Assembly: GCA_965283955.1 (NCBI GenBank)
Contig: CBDIQW010000001.1
Span: 3,534,001-3,598,000 of the forward strand
Direction: 5' to 3'
Length of the DNA stretch: 64,000 nucleotides
Source of the DNA: Emticicia sp965283955
GTDB lineage: Bacteria; Bacteroidota; Bacteroidia; Cytophagales; Spirosomataceae
Made by a program: the position numbers and the translations under genes
The notes under the pieces: generated by a model
Told to the model about the DNA's origin: nothing
Database searches by the model: none
The model's input: only the letters and a program-made list of their open reading frames with translations
Shown: one piece after another, positions 35,283 to 43,531 of the stretch
Layout: each line of letters begins with the position of its first letter
How positions within the stretch are numbered: the stretch's first letter is position 1

Positions 35283-36483
35283 ATGCAAAAACATATTTTA
35301 TTTTCTTTGGCTTTCAGTACACTTGCTTATGCTTCGTGTCGCTCAAAGTGCAAGCACTTCGGTAGAAACAAAAGCTCCGAATTCTACTTATCCATCGGCA
35401 TTTGCTGGACAAACCCGTGTGGGTGCTGTAAAAACTCAGACGCCTTACACAGCTAAAGTTTTAACCGAAGGATTGACTTCTCCGTGGGGTGTAAAAAGTT
35501 TACCCGATGGCCGATTGATTATCACGGAAAAAAGCGGTGTAATGAGAATCGCAAAGGTAAGTGGCGAATTGAGCAAGCCAATCACTGGTGCTCCAGCCGT
35601 AAACTCGGATGGTCAAGGTGGTTTATTGGGTATTACAATCGACCCGAATTTTCAGAAAAACCGCATGATTTATTGGACGTTTTCTGAAAACGTAACGGGT
35701 GGCACGCTCACATCGGTAGCGAAAGGTAAACTTTCGGCCGATGAAACAAAAATTGAAGGTGCAACGGTTATTTACCGAGCAACTCCTGCCCACAAAGGTA
35801 ATCTGCACTATGGTGGAAGAATTATCTTTGATAAAAACGGAGACCTTTTCGTAAGTACAGGTGAGCGTTCGGATAGAGTTACTCGCCCACAAGCACAGGA
35901 ACTAAGTTCAAGTCTCGGAAAGATTTTACACATCACAACCGATGGAAAACCAGTAGCAGGAAATCCGTTTGTAGGAAAAGAAGGAGCAAAACCTGAGCTA
36001 TATTCTTATGGACACAGAAATGTACAAGGTTTGACCTTCCATCCAGTAACGGGCGAATTATTCTCGAATGAGTTTGGCCCAAGAGGTGGCGACGAAATCA
36101 ACCACGTACAAGCAGGCAAAAACTACGGTTGGCCAACAATTACTTACGGAATTGAGTATAGCGGTAAACAAATCGGCGAACCAGTTATTCAACAAAAAGA
36201 AGGTATGGAGCAACCAGTTTATTACTGGGACCCATCAGTTTCGCCAAGTGGAATGACTTTTTATAGCGGAGATATGATTCCAGAATGGAAAAACAACCTT
36301 TTTGTGGGCTGTTTGAGCGGAATGCACATTGCACGTTTGATAATTGAAAACAATCGAGTTGTAGGCGAAGAAAGATTATTAACCGAAGAATTCCAACGTT
36401 TCCGTGATGTAACACAAGGTAAAGATGGTGCTTTATACGCCGTTACCGACCAAGGTCGTCTTTACAGAATTGCTAAGAAATAA
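35283..36483 (+). CDS. PQQ-dependent sugar dehydrogenase-like lipoprotein, early frameshift
   Basis: The ATG at 35283 begins a signal (QKHILFSLAFSTLAYASC, lipobox-like) that after about 20 codons loses its frame. One extra base in CGCTCAAAG (35340-35348) accounts for this; in the next frame SASTSVETKAPNSTYPSAFA continues to 36483. The corrected length is 399 codons. The body is a six-bladed propeller of the GdhB/YliI family: LTSPWGVKSLPDGRLIITEK, GQGGLLGITIDPNFQKNRM, HKGNLHYGGRIIFDKNGDLF with the catalytic His, ELYSYGHRNVQGLTFHP and NYGWPTITYG. It oxidises aldoses using PQQ in the periplasm if PQQ is available. No pqq genes are in the window. It may be co-transcribed with the aldo/keto reductase. 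Confidence 0.85.
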
Positions 36484-36503
36484 ATATAATATTTCATTTT
36501 TAT

Positions 36504-36560
36504 AAAAGTGTAGTGTCTCGGTGCCTGAGCGAAGTCGAAGGTCGAGACACTACACTTTTT
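36504..36560. terminator. Long convergent hairpin terminator
   Basis: Perfect 17-bp arms AAAAGTGTAGTGTCTCG (36504-36520) and complement (36543-36559). The 22-base loop contains GCCTGAGCGAAGTCGAAGG, a motif frequent between genes of Bacteroidota. It lies between convergent genes and can act on both strands. Confidence 0.8.
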
Positions 36561-36562
36561 AA

Positions 36563-37672
36563 CTACTTCACCTTCAGGGTTTTATCAATCACTTCGAGTA
36601 AGCCGTTTTGTGGTTTGTCTTCACGCAATTGCCAAAACATAATGCCGTTTAGTTTATTCTTGATTACGTATTCGGTTTTGAGTTTCATTGATTCGGGGTC
36701 GTCGTAAGAGAAAAACAATTTTTCTTCTTCTGAAAACAGATACGGGGCTTGAGCCGTAGAATCCCAATATTTTTTGTAGGTTTTGTGTTCGACTAAATAT
36801 TTTTCCAAGCTATTATAAGAAACCCCTCGCTCAAACTTACAAGGTTGATAAAGTCCGTTGTTTTCGGTGGCACTTAGCTTAAATACTCGACCATACATGG
36901 CCGCTCCAATCGCAATTTTATTGGCAGGCACACCTTTGGCAAGGAGCATTTTTACACCATTATCAACCGATTCTTTTAGCTGTGGTGTAGAATATAAACC
37001 CGTGTGATGGCCGCTTACTTCGCTGTATCCATGCACTAAATCATAGCTCATCAGATTGATTCGGTCGAGTAGAGGCGTTACCTTTTCCCATTCAACCGAT
37101 TCTTCAATGTATTTAGTGAAACCGCCTGCCGCAAAACTTAATTCGTATTTATTGCCAAAAGTGGCTCGAAGAGTTTTGATGAGTGCCGTAAAATTGGGTT
37201 TATCTTCGGGCATAAACGGATGCCCAGGAGGGCCAGCAATGGCAGGATATTCCCAATCTAAATCAAGTCCATCGGCATTAAAACTTACAAAAAGTTTTTT
37301 TACCGAAACTGCAAATTCTTCTCGTGCTTTTTGGGTAGAAAACACGCCCGAACAAGTATAGCAACCTTCCCAACCACCCAACGAAAGAATTACTTTGAGT
37401 TTCGGGTTTTTCTTTTTCAATTCTACTAAACGCCTGATAGTCAGGCTGTCATTTTTATTGTCAACGGCCAGTACATTTCCTTTTAAGTGCAGAAATGAAA
37501 AAATAATGTGCGTGAGTTTATCGACTTGATATTGGTCGATGTCTTGACTATTGCCAGCATAATAGCCAATGACGGCAATTTCTTTTGCTTTTTTAGCTTG
37601 GGCGAATGTGCTTGCCACAAAAATAAAGCAACAAAAGCAAACAAGTAGGAGGGTTTTAGTTTGTGATTTCAT
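36563..37672 (-). CDS. Secreted chitinase, glycoside hydrolase family 18
   Basis: 369 residues. Signal peptide with hydrophobic core 7-22 and STFAQ cleavage. The catalytic DxxDxDxE motif is FNADGLDLDWEYP near 132-144, complete with the proton-donor Glu. Other family features are IAVIGYYAGN at strand 1, ILSLGGWEG (SxGG motif), MSYDLVHGY and FWQLREDKPQNGLL at the end (conserved Trp). It hydrolyses beta-1,4 N-acetylglucosamine links in chitin or related glycans. No binding module is attached. Probably outer-surface or periplasmic. Transcribed alone. Confidence 0.93.
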   Translation of the reverse strand: MKSQTKTLLLVCFCCFIFVASTFAQAKKAKEIAVIGYYAGNSQDIDQYQVDKLTHIIFSFLHLKGNVLAVDNKNDSLTIRRLVELKKKNPKLKVILSLGGWEGCYTCSGVFSTQKAREEFAVSVKKLFVSFNADGLDLDWEYPAIAGPPGHPFMPEDKPNFTALIKTLRATFGNKYELSFAAGGFTKYIEESVEWEKVTPLLDRINLMSYDLVHGYSEVSGHHTGLYSTPQLKESVDNGVKMLLAKGVPANKIAIGAAMYGRVFKLSATENNGLYQPCKFERGVSYNSLEKYLVEHKTYKKYWDSTAQAPYLFSEEEKLFFSYDDPESMKLKTEYVIKNKLNGIMFWQLREDKPQNGLLEVIDKTLKVK

Positions 37673-37899
37673 GAAGAGTGCTTAGAAAAAACTTTAAAAT
37701 GGATTTATTTAAAAAGATTTTTCAAAGATACGATTGAAAAAGGTTTTTACTACATATCAAAAATGATAGTAAATCCTTGCAGGACGAGACTGGAGATTAA
37801 ACATTCTGACGAGAAGGATGAATGAAATTAAAATCTTCAGATATTTGATTTCCTATTAAGTCTTGTTCATAAAAACCAATATCATATAATATATTTTTT
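37673..37899. other. 227-base intergenic region, AT-rich
   Basis: Contains the upstream region of the chitinase gene and the 3' flank of an orphan gene. I see no gene, repeat or clear regulatory site beyond low GC content. Confidence 0.4.
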
Positions 37900-38157
37900 T
37901 CAGAAAAATATATTACTTATCTCAATCATAAAACTATTAATTTCAGAGAATTCTCCTGTAAAATCAATATGTAGAAAATACTCTTTTTCATCGGTTGTTT
38001 GAATAAAAAAAAACATTTTTTCATCTTTACACTCAATATCATAACCAAAAACTCTTGGTTTGCTTTTTATTTCGCCAAACTTTTTGGATAATATTTCTAT
38101 GAGTATTTTATATCCAATATTATAAATTATTCCTCCAGCTCTAAATTTTTTTATCAT
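37900..38157 (-). CDS. Small orphan protein of unknown function
   Basis: 85 residues, family not recognised. ATG start; the sequence is soluble with alternating charged and aromatic residues (KKFGEIKSKPRVFGYDIECK, DEKMFFFIQTTDEKEYFLHI). Base composition is visibly more AT-rich than in neighbouring genes, with Ile/Lys/Phe codons abundant. It starts 20 bases after the end of another small gene on the same strand, so the two may form a pair. It could be a recently acquired gene. Confidence 0.6.
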   Translation of the reverse strand: MIKKFRAGGIIYNIGYKILIEILSKKFGEIKSKPRVFGYDIECKDEKMFFFIQTTDEKEYFLHIDFTGEFSEINSFMIEISNIFF

Positions 38158-38177
38158 ATCGTCCTAAGTGACTCGTC

Positions 38178-38429
38178 CTAAAAATCCCAGTTTATTATTA
38201 TTACGGTAAATACCAGCAAGTACTGTAAAATAACTATACCATTAATAATACTTTTAACTACCTTTTTATTTTCATCTACATCAAAAAAAATGAGTTGAGG
38301 GGCAAAAACATTAGTTTTTATTTCATTTTTAAAATTTAGTATGACTAAAATACCTTTAGAAAAGAAACATATGAAATAAAAACCTATAAGAATTTTACTG
38401 TATATATCTGTAAATAAAATCATTTTCAT
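38178..38429 (-). CDS. Small membrane protein of unknown function
   Basis: 83 residues, not recognised. Two membrane segments are predicted by eye: 10-32 (SKILIGFYFICFFSKGILVI) and 62-80 (NGIVILQYLLVFTVIIINW), with a polar stretch between (APQLIFFDVDENKKVVKS). It is AT-rich like the next small gene downstream and lies 39 bases from the barrel-protein gene. Coding status rests on an uninterrupted ATG frame and a plausible membrane pattern only. Confidence 0.55.
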   Translation of the reverse strand: MKMILFTDIYSKILIGFYFICFFSKGILVILNFKNEIKTNVFAPQLIFFDVDENKKVVKSIINGIVILQYLLVFTVIIINWDF

Positions 38430-38468
38430 TTAATATTTTTAAGTTAGGGAGTCTTCCTAAAAAACTTT

Positions 38469-39524
38469 TCACCTCCCAAACCTCAAACCAACTGTCGTAA
38501 TATTCTGAGTGGCTGAGCTTCTTTCTAATTTATTCAAGAAAACATTTTTTATATCAGCTTCCACAAAAAGATTTACTACTCCATAGCCCATATTCAGAAT
38601 GATACCGTAGCGGTACGGATTCTCTGGGTTTTTGATGCTCACTTTTGTTTCTTGCCGATTGAGAGCTTTTATTTCGGCGTAGTTTCTGCTGCCTCTCAGC
38701 AACATTCCGATATAAGCCCCAATGCCAAAATTGAAGGTTTTTTGATTGTTTTGTCCGTAGAAATTGATGGTTGGAATTATCTTAAAATCAGTATAAAACA
38801 ACGACTGGTTGTTGGTATAAGGCGTTATTTCTTTGGGTAAAGCGGTGGCGTTTAGGCGGTCAACGGTGTAGTAATTATCGCCATTGCGGGCTGGTTTGAA
38901 AACTGCCACTGTATCATATTTTGTATTATCAAGACTATTGAGGCGAAGCAAATAAGCATTGCGTTTGGTGCTGATGCTCCGCAAATGATACCAACTCACA
39001 TCAAAACCGTAGCGAAGTACAATTTCTTTATGGCCAGTGCGGATAAAACTTTCTTGACGCATCAAAGCCACGCTCAAACTTGGTGAAGTCAGGAAGTTTT
39101 GACGAAAAATTTGCTCCGTCATCTTAAACGGATTATACGTAACAGTGCTGACAGATAGATAGTTAGCGGAGTTTAGTCCCACCGAAAGATTGAGGTAAGT
39201 ATTGCGTTTGAGGCGTTGCCACGAAGTCATTCCTTCCAGTTGTCGTTGGGTGGTCATTTCTTTGGTATAGCTATTTCCTTCGTAGTCTTGTCGGAAACTT
39301 CGACGAACATTCGACGGCATTTCGTCCAAATCTTGATTCATCTGCACTACAATTCTATTCAAATCGTATTTTTCGAGAGCCTTTAGGTCTTCTTTGGTTT
39401 GTCCCCAAAGTACAATTCGTTTGCGTTTACCGATATTCACCACTATTGAGTCAATGTCGGTGGTTTCTTTGGCAAAAGCGAGCGTCGTCAAACACAAGAA
39501 TAGTAATGTGAGCAGTTTATTCAT
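38469..39524 (-). CDS. Outer-membrane beta-barrel-like protein, unknown function
   Basis: 351 residues from the ATG that starts NKLLTLLFLCLTTLAFAKET; a longer reading adds 25 residues from the repeat-rich gap and is rejected. After the signal peptide comes a soluble stretch (SIVVNIGKRKRIVLWGQTKE, ALEKYDLNRIVVQMNQDLDE) and then repeated amphipathic strands (YLNLSVGLNSANYLSVSTVT, IVLRYGFDVSWYHLRSIS, KTFNFGIGAYIGMLLRG) ending VGLRFGR, an outer-membrane-type terminus. It follows the sigma / anti-sigma pair on the same strand and may be its target (inference). Confidence 0.7.
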   Translation of the reverse strand: MNKLLTLLFLCLTTLAFAKETTDIDSIVVNIGKRKRIVLWGQTKEDLKALEKYDLNRIVVQMNQDLDEMPSNVRRSFRQDYEGNSYTKEMTTQRQLEGMTSWQRLKRNTYLNLSVGLNSANYLSVSTVTYNPFKMTEQIFRQNFLTSPSLSVALMRQESFIRTGHKEIVLRYGFDVSWYHLRSISTKRNAYLLRLNSLDNTKYDTVAVFKPARNGDNYYTVDRLNATALPKEITPYTNNQSLFYTDFKIIPTINFYGQNNQKTFNFGIGAYIGMLLRGSRNYAEIKALNRQETKVSIKNPENPYRYGIILNMGYGVVNLFVEADIKNVFLNKLERSSATQNITTVGLRFGR

Positions 39525-39553
39525 TTGAATTGTATGTTTCGGTTGAACCTTGC

Positions 39554-39649
39554 CAGTGGAGACACTGACAATGGAGAGTAGGGCTTTGCCAAAACTCATA
39601 GGAGGTGTGCGAAAAATTTTATACTATGCCGTTGTCTGTGTCTCCACTG
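39554..39649. repeat. Inverted repeat, family E (GTGGAGACACTGACAA type)
   Basis: CAGTGGAGACACTGACAATGG (39554-39574) faces its complement at 39629-39649, matching at 19 of 21 positions. It lies in the gap between the barrel-protein gene and the anti-sigma-like gene. Confidence 0.75.
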
Positions 39650-39657
39650 ACAATGCA

Positions 39658-40512
39658 TTATCTATTGGTCGAGTCAGCGGCCATTGTTTCATTTTTGAAA
39701 CTTTCTTTCACAAAAGCCCAAACTTTGTTGGGTTTGCCACTATTCACAGCAGGCAATTCTTCGTTGGGTTCTGTACCTTTCTTGCCAATTTTTCTACTCA
39801 AACGAGCCACCAAACCATTCTTTTTTTCTTTTCGTGGAGCTTGGTTATAGTCTTCTTCATCGTCAGGAATTTCCAGAATCGCTACGCGTTCACGGCGTTG
39901 AGGAGCGACTCGTTTCTCAACAAAACCTTGATACGGTACAAATCTATAATTATCATTCGCAGGTGTTTGCTGTGCTGTATTCAATTCTGTTTCGCTTGAT
40001 GAAACATCATTTTGAGTTTCGTTGACGGCCAGGGTTGACGCTTCTGTCTCTAAGTTTTCTTCGGTGAGTTCAAGTGGTTGTGTTGTTTGTTCTTTGCTCA
40101 TAGCCATTGCTCTTACCACATTATTTTTGTGGTTGCCGTTATTGGCCATCAGTTGTGTAGATTCAGTAGTAGGGTTTAAGGTTGGTTGTGTTGAAATAGT
40201 AGGAATTTGTTCTTTAATTACTTTATTATGAGCTGTTATTACGGTTTCATTAGTATAAAAATACATACCTAATCCACCCAGCAAAACAATGCTGGCTGCG
40301 GCAGCTTGCCACCACATAAATGGCTTTTTACGCTTTGTTTGTTTTTGTTCGATGCGTTGCCATACATCTTGTTTATTCCATTCAAGAAACTGAGATTCGC
40401 CGAACGGAGATTCTTGAATCGATGATTTTCCGAAAGGAAATTCTCTTTCAAAATCCATTTCAGTTTCACCGACTTTTTCTTGAATTTTCTTATAAAACTC
40501 CTCTGTCTTCAT
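39658..40512 (-). CDS. Probable membrane anti-sigma factor
   Basis: 284 residues. About 85 N-terminal cytoplasmic residues (FYKKIQEKVGETEMDFEREF, SQFLEWNKQDVWQRIEQKQT) precede a single membrane span (WWQAAAASIVLLGGLGMYFY, near 87-106). A long polar Thr/Asn/Gln-rich periplasmic region ends in a basic stretch (LVARLSRKIGKK). No zinc-binding HxxxCxxC motif is visible. Its start overlaps the end of the sigma gene by 23 bases, the usual sign of translational coupling of an ECF sigma with its anti-sigma factor. Role assigned from this context rather than sequence. Confidence 0.7.
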   Translation of the reverse strand: MKTEEFYKKIQEKVGETEMDFEREFPFGKSSIQESPFGESQFLEWNKQDVWQRIEQKQTKRKKPFMWWQAAAASIVLLGGLGMYFYTNETVITAHNKVIKEQIPTISTQPTLNPTTESTQLMANNGNHKNNVVRAMAMSKEQTTQPLELTEENLETEASTLAVNETQNDVSSSETELNTAQQTPANDNYRFVPYQGFVEKRVAPQRRERVAILEIPDDEEDYNQAPRKEKKNGLVARLSRKIGKKGTEPNEELPAVNSGKPNKVWAFVKESFKNETMAADSTNR

Positions 40513-41077
40513 GATTTTTATTCATTTGGCTCGTGCTACTTTGCTTGGCAGTTTGCCTATAAAGAATTTTCTTCTGTAATAATTTTCGAGCGTGGTTTAG
40601 CTGCGATTTTGACGTTCCTTCGTTGATATTTAGCTGCTCGGCAATTTCTTTGTGCGAGTAACCCTCAATGGCAAAAAGATTAAAAACAGTTCGATAACCG
40701 TCGGGTAGCTCGGCAATGAGTTGATGAATTTCATCGCTCGAAATCGAATCCAAGATATTATCATCGACTGGCACTTCGATGGCTTCGCTTTCGGGCATCA
40801 AATTAAAATTTGCCTGTTTGCGGAGTAGCATCAACGACTCGTTAATCACAATTCTTTTCATCCAAGCTTCAAACGACCGCAAATTATCGAACCTAAAATT
40901 GGCAGCACCTTCAAAAATCTTGAGAAAAGAATCAACCACCAAATCTTCGGCCGTCATGCGGTCACGCACGTAACGATACGCCACTCGATACAAAAAGCTA
41001 CCATAATGCTCAAAAATATTCTTTTGGGCAATGGGGTTTTTGCTTCGTAAGCTTTCGATGGTCGAGGTTGCTATCAA
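40490..41077 (-). CDS. ECF-type RNA polymerase sigma factor
   Basis: 195 residues. Sigma-2 region: IFEHYGSFLYRVAYRYVRDR, MTAEDLVVDSFLKIFE (region 2.2), FRFDNLRSFEAWMKRIVINE (2.3-2.4). Sigma-4 region: LPDGYRTVFNLFAIEGYSHK, EIAEQLNINEGTSKSQLNHA with the helix-turn-helix, then ARKLLQKKI. Overlaps the anti-sigma-like gene. Directs transcription of an unknown regulon. Confidence 0.93.
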   Translation of the reverse strand: MIATSTIESLRSKNPIAQKNIFEHYGSFLYRVAYRYVRDRMTAEDLVVDSFLKIFEGAANFRFDNLRSFEAWMKRIVINESLMLLRKQANFNLMPESEAIEVPVDDNILDSISSDEIHQLIAELPDGYRTVFNLFAIEGYSHKEIAEQLNINEGTSKSQLNHARKLLQKKILYRQTAKQSSTSQMNKNHEDRGVL

Positions 41078-41269
41078 GTGGTTTCGTAACAGACGTTTCT
41101 TATGATGTAAATGCAGAAGATGCCCTTAAAGTTGTATGAAGGTAAAAATATTTTTTTGGTCTTAACTATTTGGCTGTAAGTATTTTCGGGTTTTTGGGAG
41201 CTGAAAAGAGCCAGTTCTAAAGATTAAAGTAAAATTATTCCAAAAAACGGCTAAAATAATTGTATAGTT

Positions 41270-41300
41270 TTTGTTTTTTCGATTGAAATCTCTAATTTTG
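41270..41300 (+). promoter_or_regulatory. Bacteroidota-type promoter of rpmE2
   Basis: TTTG (41270-41273), a 19-base spacer and TAATTTTG (41293-41300), an exact TTTG-N19-TAnnTTTG arrangement. The start codon lies 44 bases downstream. Confidence 0.75.
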
Positions 41301-41344
41301 CAGTCCGTTTTAGAAAAGTAATAGGAATTTCAATAAATAAAGTA

Positions 41345-41590
41345 ATGAAAAAAGATATTCATCCAAATTATAGACCAGTTGTTTTCTGGGATTTGTCAAC
41401 AGGTTTCAAATTTTTGACAAAATCATGTGCCAATACCAAAGAAAGTATCGTTTGGGAAGATGGTAACGAATACCCAGTTTACAAAGTGGAGGTTAGCTCT
41501 GACTCACACCCATTCTACACTGGTAAAAACGTATTGCTTGATACAGCAGGTCGTGTTGATAAATTCAACAAACGTTACGGAAAGAAATAA
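41345..41590 (+). CDS. rpmE2: 50S ribosomal protein L31 type B
   Basis: 81 residues. KKDIHPNYRPVVFWDLSTGF, the SDSHPFYTGKNVLLDTAGRV segment and DKFNKRYGKK are characteristic. The zinc-binding CxxC of type A L31 is absent, so this is the zinc-independent C-minus paralogue type. Single-gene transcript between a consensus promoter and a strong terminator. Confidence 0.97.
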   Translation: MKKDIHPNYRPVVFWDLSTGFKFLTKSCANTKESIVWEDGNEYPVYKVEVSSDSHPFYTGKNVLLDTAGRVDKFNKRYGKK

Positions 41591-41610
41591 TTTTCTTCTG
41601 GTATCATAGT

Positions 41611-41648
41611 AAAAAGCCTTTCAAAATTTATTTTGAAAGGCTTTTTTG
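41611..41648 (+). terminator. Rho-independent terminator of rpmE2
   Basis: AAAAAGCCTTTCAAAA pairs with TTTTGAAAGGCTTTTT with a 4-base loop, then T-rich sequence. Confidence 0.9.
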
Positions 41649-41673
41649 TTTTATAATTTGTTATTTTAGTGCA

Positions 41674-42522
41674 ATGAAAAAATACTTTTGTTTTTTGCTG
41701 TTTTTCAATACCATTTGTGTATCTGCACAAATTGTCAAATTGCAACTTCTTAGCAAAACAGATAATGCACCGATTCAATATGCTTCTGTAATATTATTAA
41801 AGTCAAAGTTTGGAATGTATTCTGATGAATTTGGAAAAGTTGAAATTGCTTTACCACTTGATGATTCTTTAGCTATTTCTTGTATTGGATACGAGACATT
41901 AATAGTGAGTACAAAAAAGATAAAAAATCACGCTGAAGTTTTTCTTCAGCCAAAGTTTTATGAGTTAGGAGAAACGGTTGTTAAAGGAAAAAAAGGAAAG
42001 TATAAACTCTATAAAGTGGGAAGTTACTGGGACAAACAAAAGAGATGTTTAAAACCCGTAATAGGGACTCAATGGGCGATTCTACTCAAAAACATTTATC
42101 AAAGAGAAGGAAATATTGAATCAATATTTTTGAAATTTTTGAAGGGAAGTCAAACGAAAGACTCACGAATAATGATTCGTTTATACACAGTTGATTCTGG
42201 CTGTAATTGTCCAGGAATAGAAATTCTTCAACAAGCTATTGTCAGAGATATAAAACCACATCAATCCGCTGTTACAATTAACGTATTTGATAAAAACATT
42301 AAATTTTCTAACGAAGGAATCTTTATCTCGTTAGAAATATTGGGTTTTGTCAATAATGGAGTTTACGAGCCAATAAAGTTTGGCCATAATGTTGAACCAG
42401 TGCTTGCTTTATCGAAAGAGTCATCCGAATATGATAATTGGGTTAAAACTCCATTTAATAAGCAATGGGAGCGATTTTTTGTAAAAAATAAACTAATGTT
42501 TGGGGCAACGGTTTTCTATTAA
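41674..42522 (+). CDS. Secreted protein with a carboxypeptidase-like regulatory domain
   Basis: 282 residues. Signal peptide to about 17 (FNTICVSAQ). Residues 20-85 resemble the CarboxypepD_reg-like fold common at the start of TonB-dependent receptors (IVKLQLLSKTDNAPIQYASV, MYSDEFGKVEIALPLDDSLA, ISCIGYETLIVST). Instead of a barrel, a beta-rich domain follows (SIFLKFLKGSQTKDSRIMIR, NIKFSNEGIFISLEILGFVN) with VDSGCNCPG. Proteins of this arrangement are widespread and uncharacterised in Bacteroidota. Likely periplasmic or surface-exposed. Confidence 0.75.
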   Translation: MKKYFCFLLFFNTICVSAQIVKLQLLSKTDNAPIQYASVILLKSKFGMYSDEFGKVEIALPLDDSLAISCIGYETLIVSTKKIKNHAEVFLQPKFYELGETVVKGKKGKYKLYKVGSYWDKQKRCLKPVIGTQWAILLKNIYQREGNIESIFLKFLKGSQTKDSRIMIRLYTVDSGCNCPGIEILQQAIVRDIKPHQSAVTINVFDKNIKFSNEGIFISLEILGFVNNGVYEPIKFGHNVEPVLALSKESSEYDNWVKTPFNKQWERFFVKNKLMFGATVFY

Positions 42523-42524
42523 TC

Positions 42525-43406
42525 TTACTTCTTCTTCAAAAACGGATGCAGCACCACTGATAATAAAATCAAAGCACCACCAATATAAAAGCCCGAAGTC
42601 ATCTTTTCGCTTTCGCCGAAGATAAAATAGGCCATAATGATGCCGTAGATTGGCTCCATATTGATAGAAAGATTGAGCGTAAATGCCGATATTTTTTTGA
42701 GCAAGTGCATCATTTCGATATACGGATAGACCGTGCAGACCAAGCCTAAAATACCCACCCAAAGCCAATCATAGTGCGTAGGCATCAGTTGAAAATGCTC
42801 ATTCGGTAAGGCAAAAATAATAATCGGAATGTAAATCCACATCGCACTAAATGCTCCGACCATTTCGTAGAAAGTAACGATTTGAGCATCGTACTTTTGG
42901 GCAAATTGAGCATTAATTACCGAAAAAACGGTTGCCAATAAAGCTCCAACCAAACCGATCAGAATACCTACAATATATTTCCCTTCAAACGTAAAGACAA
43001 AATACATTCCTAAAACCACCAAAATTCCGAGAAAAACCTCGACCCAACTGATTTTGGTTTTACGGACAATTGGCTCAATGATACTCGTAAAAAACGAAGT
43101 CGTAGAAAAAGTAACTAAACTCACGGCCACCGTAGAAGCACGAGCCGAACCAAAAAAACAAATCCAGTGAAACGACATGATTGCCCCAACGCCCAAGAGT
43201 GGGAGTGCTTCTTTCCACGAAACTTTTAGGCTTTTTTTCTGAAATTGAGCCACAATCCACATACCTGATGCGGCTAAAAGTGTACGATAAAACACTACGC
43301 CCAAAGATGAAACTTCGGTCAAACGACCCAGAATGGCCGTAAAACCCAGAATAATGACAATGAAATGTAGTTTTAGATAATCTTTCAGTAGAGGTTTTGA
43401 ATCCAT
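42525..43406 (-). CDS. EamA-type drug/metabolite transporter (DMT superfamily)
   Basis: 293 residues from the ATG starting DSKPLLKDYLKLHFIVIILG; an earlier in-frame start adds residues from a hairpin region and is rejected. About ten membrane segments in two EamA repeats: IILGFTAILGRLTEVSSLGV, FYRTLLAASGMWIV and LGVGAIMSFHWICFFGSARA in the first, and LSINMEPIYGIIMAYFIFGE near the end of the second. Exporter or importer of small metabolites; substrate unknown. Convergent with the gene at 41674, 2 bases apart. Confidence 0.92.
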   Translation of the reverse strand: MDSKPLLKDYLKLHFIVIILGFTAILGRLTEVSSLGVVFYRTLLAASGMWIVAQFQKKSLKVSWKEALPLLGVGAIMSFHWICFFGSARASTVAVSLVTFSTTSFFTSIIEPIVRKTKISWVEVFLGILVVLGMYFVFTFEGKYIVGILIGLVGALLATVFSVINAQFAQKYDAQIVTFYEMVGAFSAMWIYIPIIIFALPNEHFQLMPTHYDWLWVGILGLVCTVYPYIEMMHLLKKISAFTLNLSINMEPIYGIIMAYFIFGESEKMTSGFYIGGALILLSVVLHPFLKKK

Positions 43407-43450
43407 GAAGCGTTTTTTTATGCAAATAAAATCAAATAATCTTGAAACGA

Positions 43451-43482
43451 AATGTGCCACACTTCAAAAGTGTGGCACGTTT
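43451..43482. terminator. Hairpin downstream of the GNAT gene
   Basis: TGTGCCACACTT (43451-43462) pairs with AAGTGTGGCACG, loop CAAA; weak T tracts on both strands. It lies between two minus-strand genes, so it may end GNAT transcription. Confidence 0.55.
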
Positions 43483-43531
43483 TTCAAATAACCAGCTATG
43501 TTTTACTCAATTATTCCTTTTATAGTGTCGA

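Noticed and set aside
36563..37672. Part of a chitin utilisation locus
   Set aside because: The chitinase has no SusCD, binding-module or N-acetylglucosamine catabolic neighbours in the window.
37900..38429. A toxin-antitoxin pair
   Set aside because: Neither protein shows a known toxin or antitoxin motif; size and adjacency alone are not enough.
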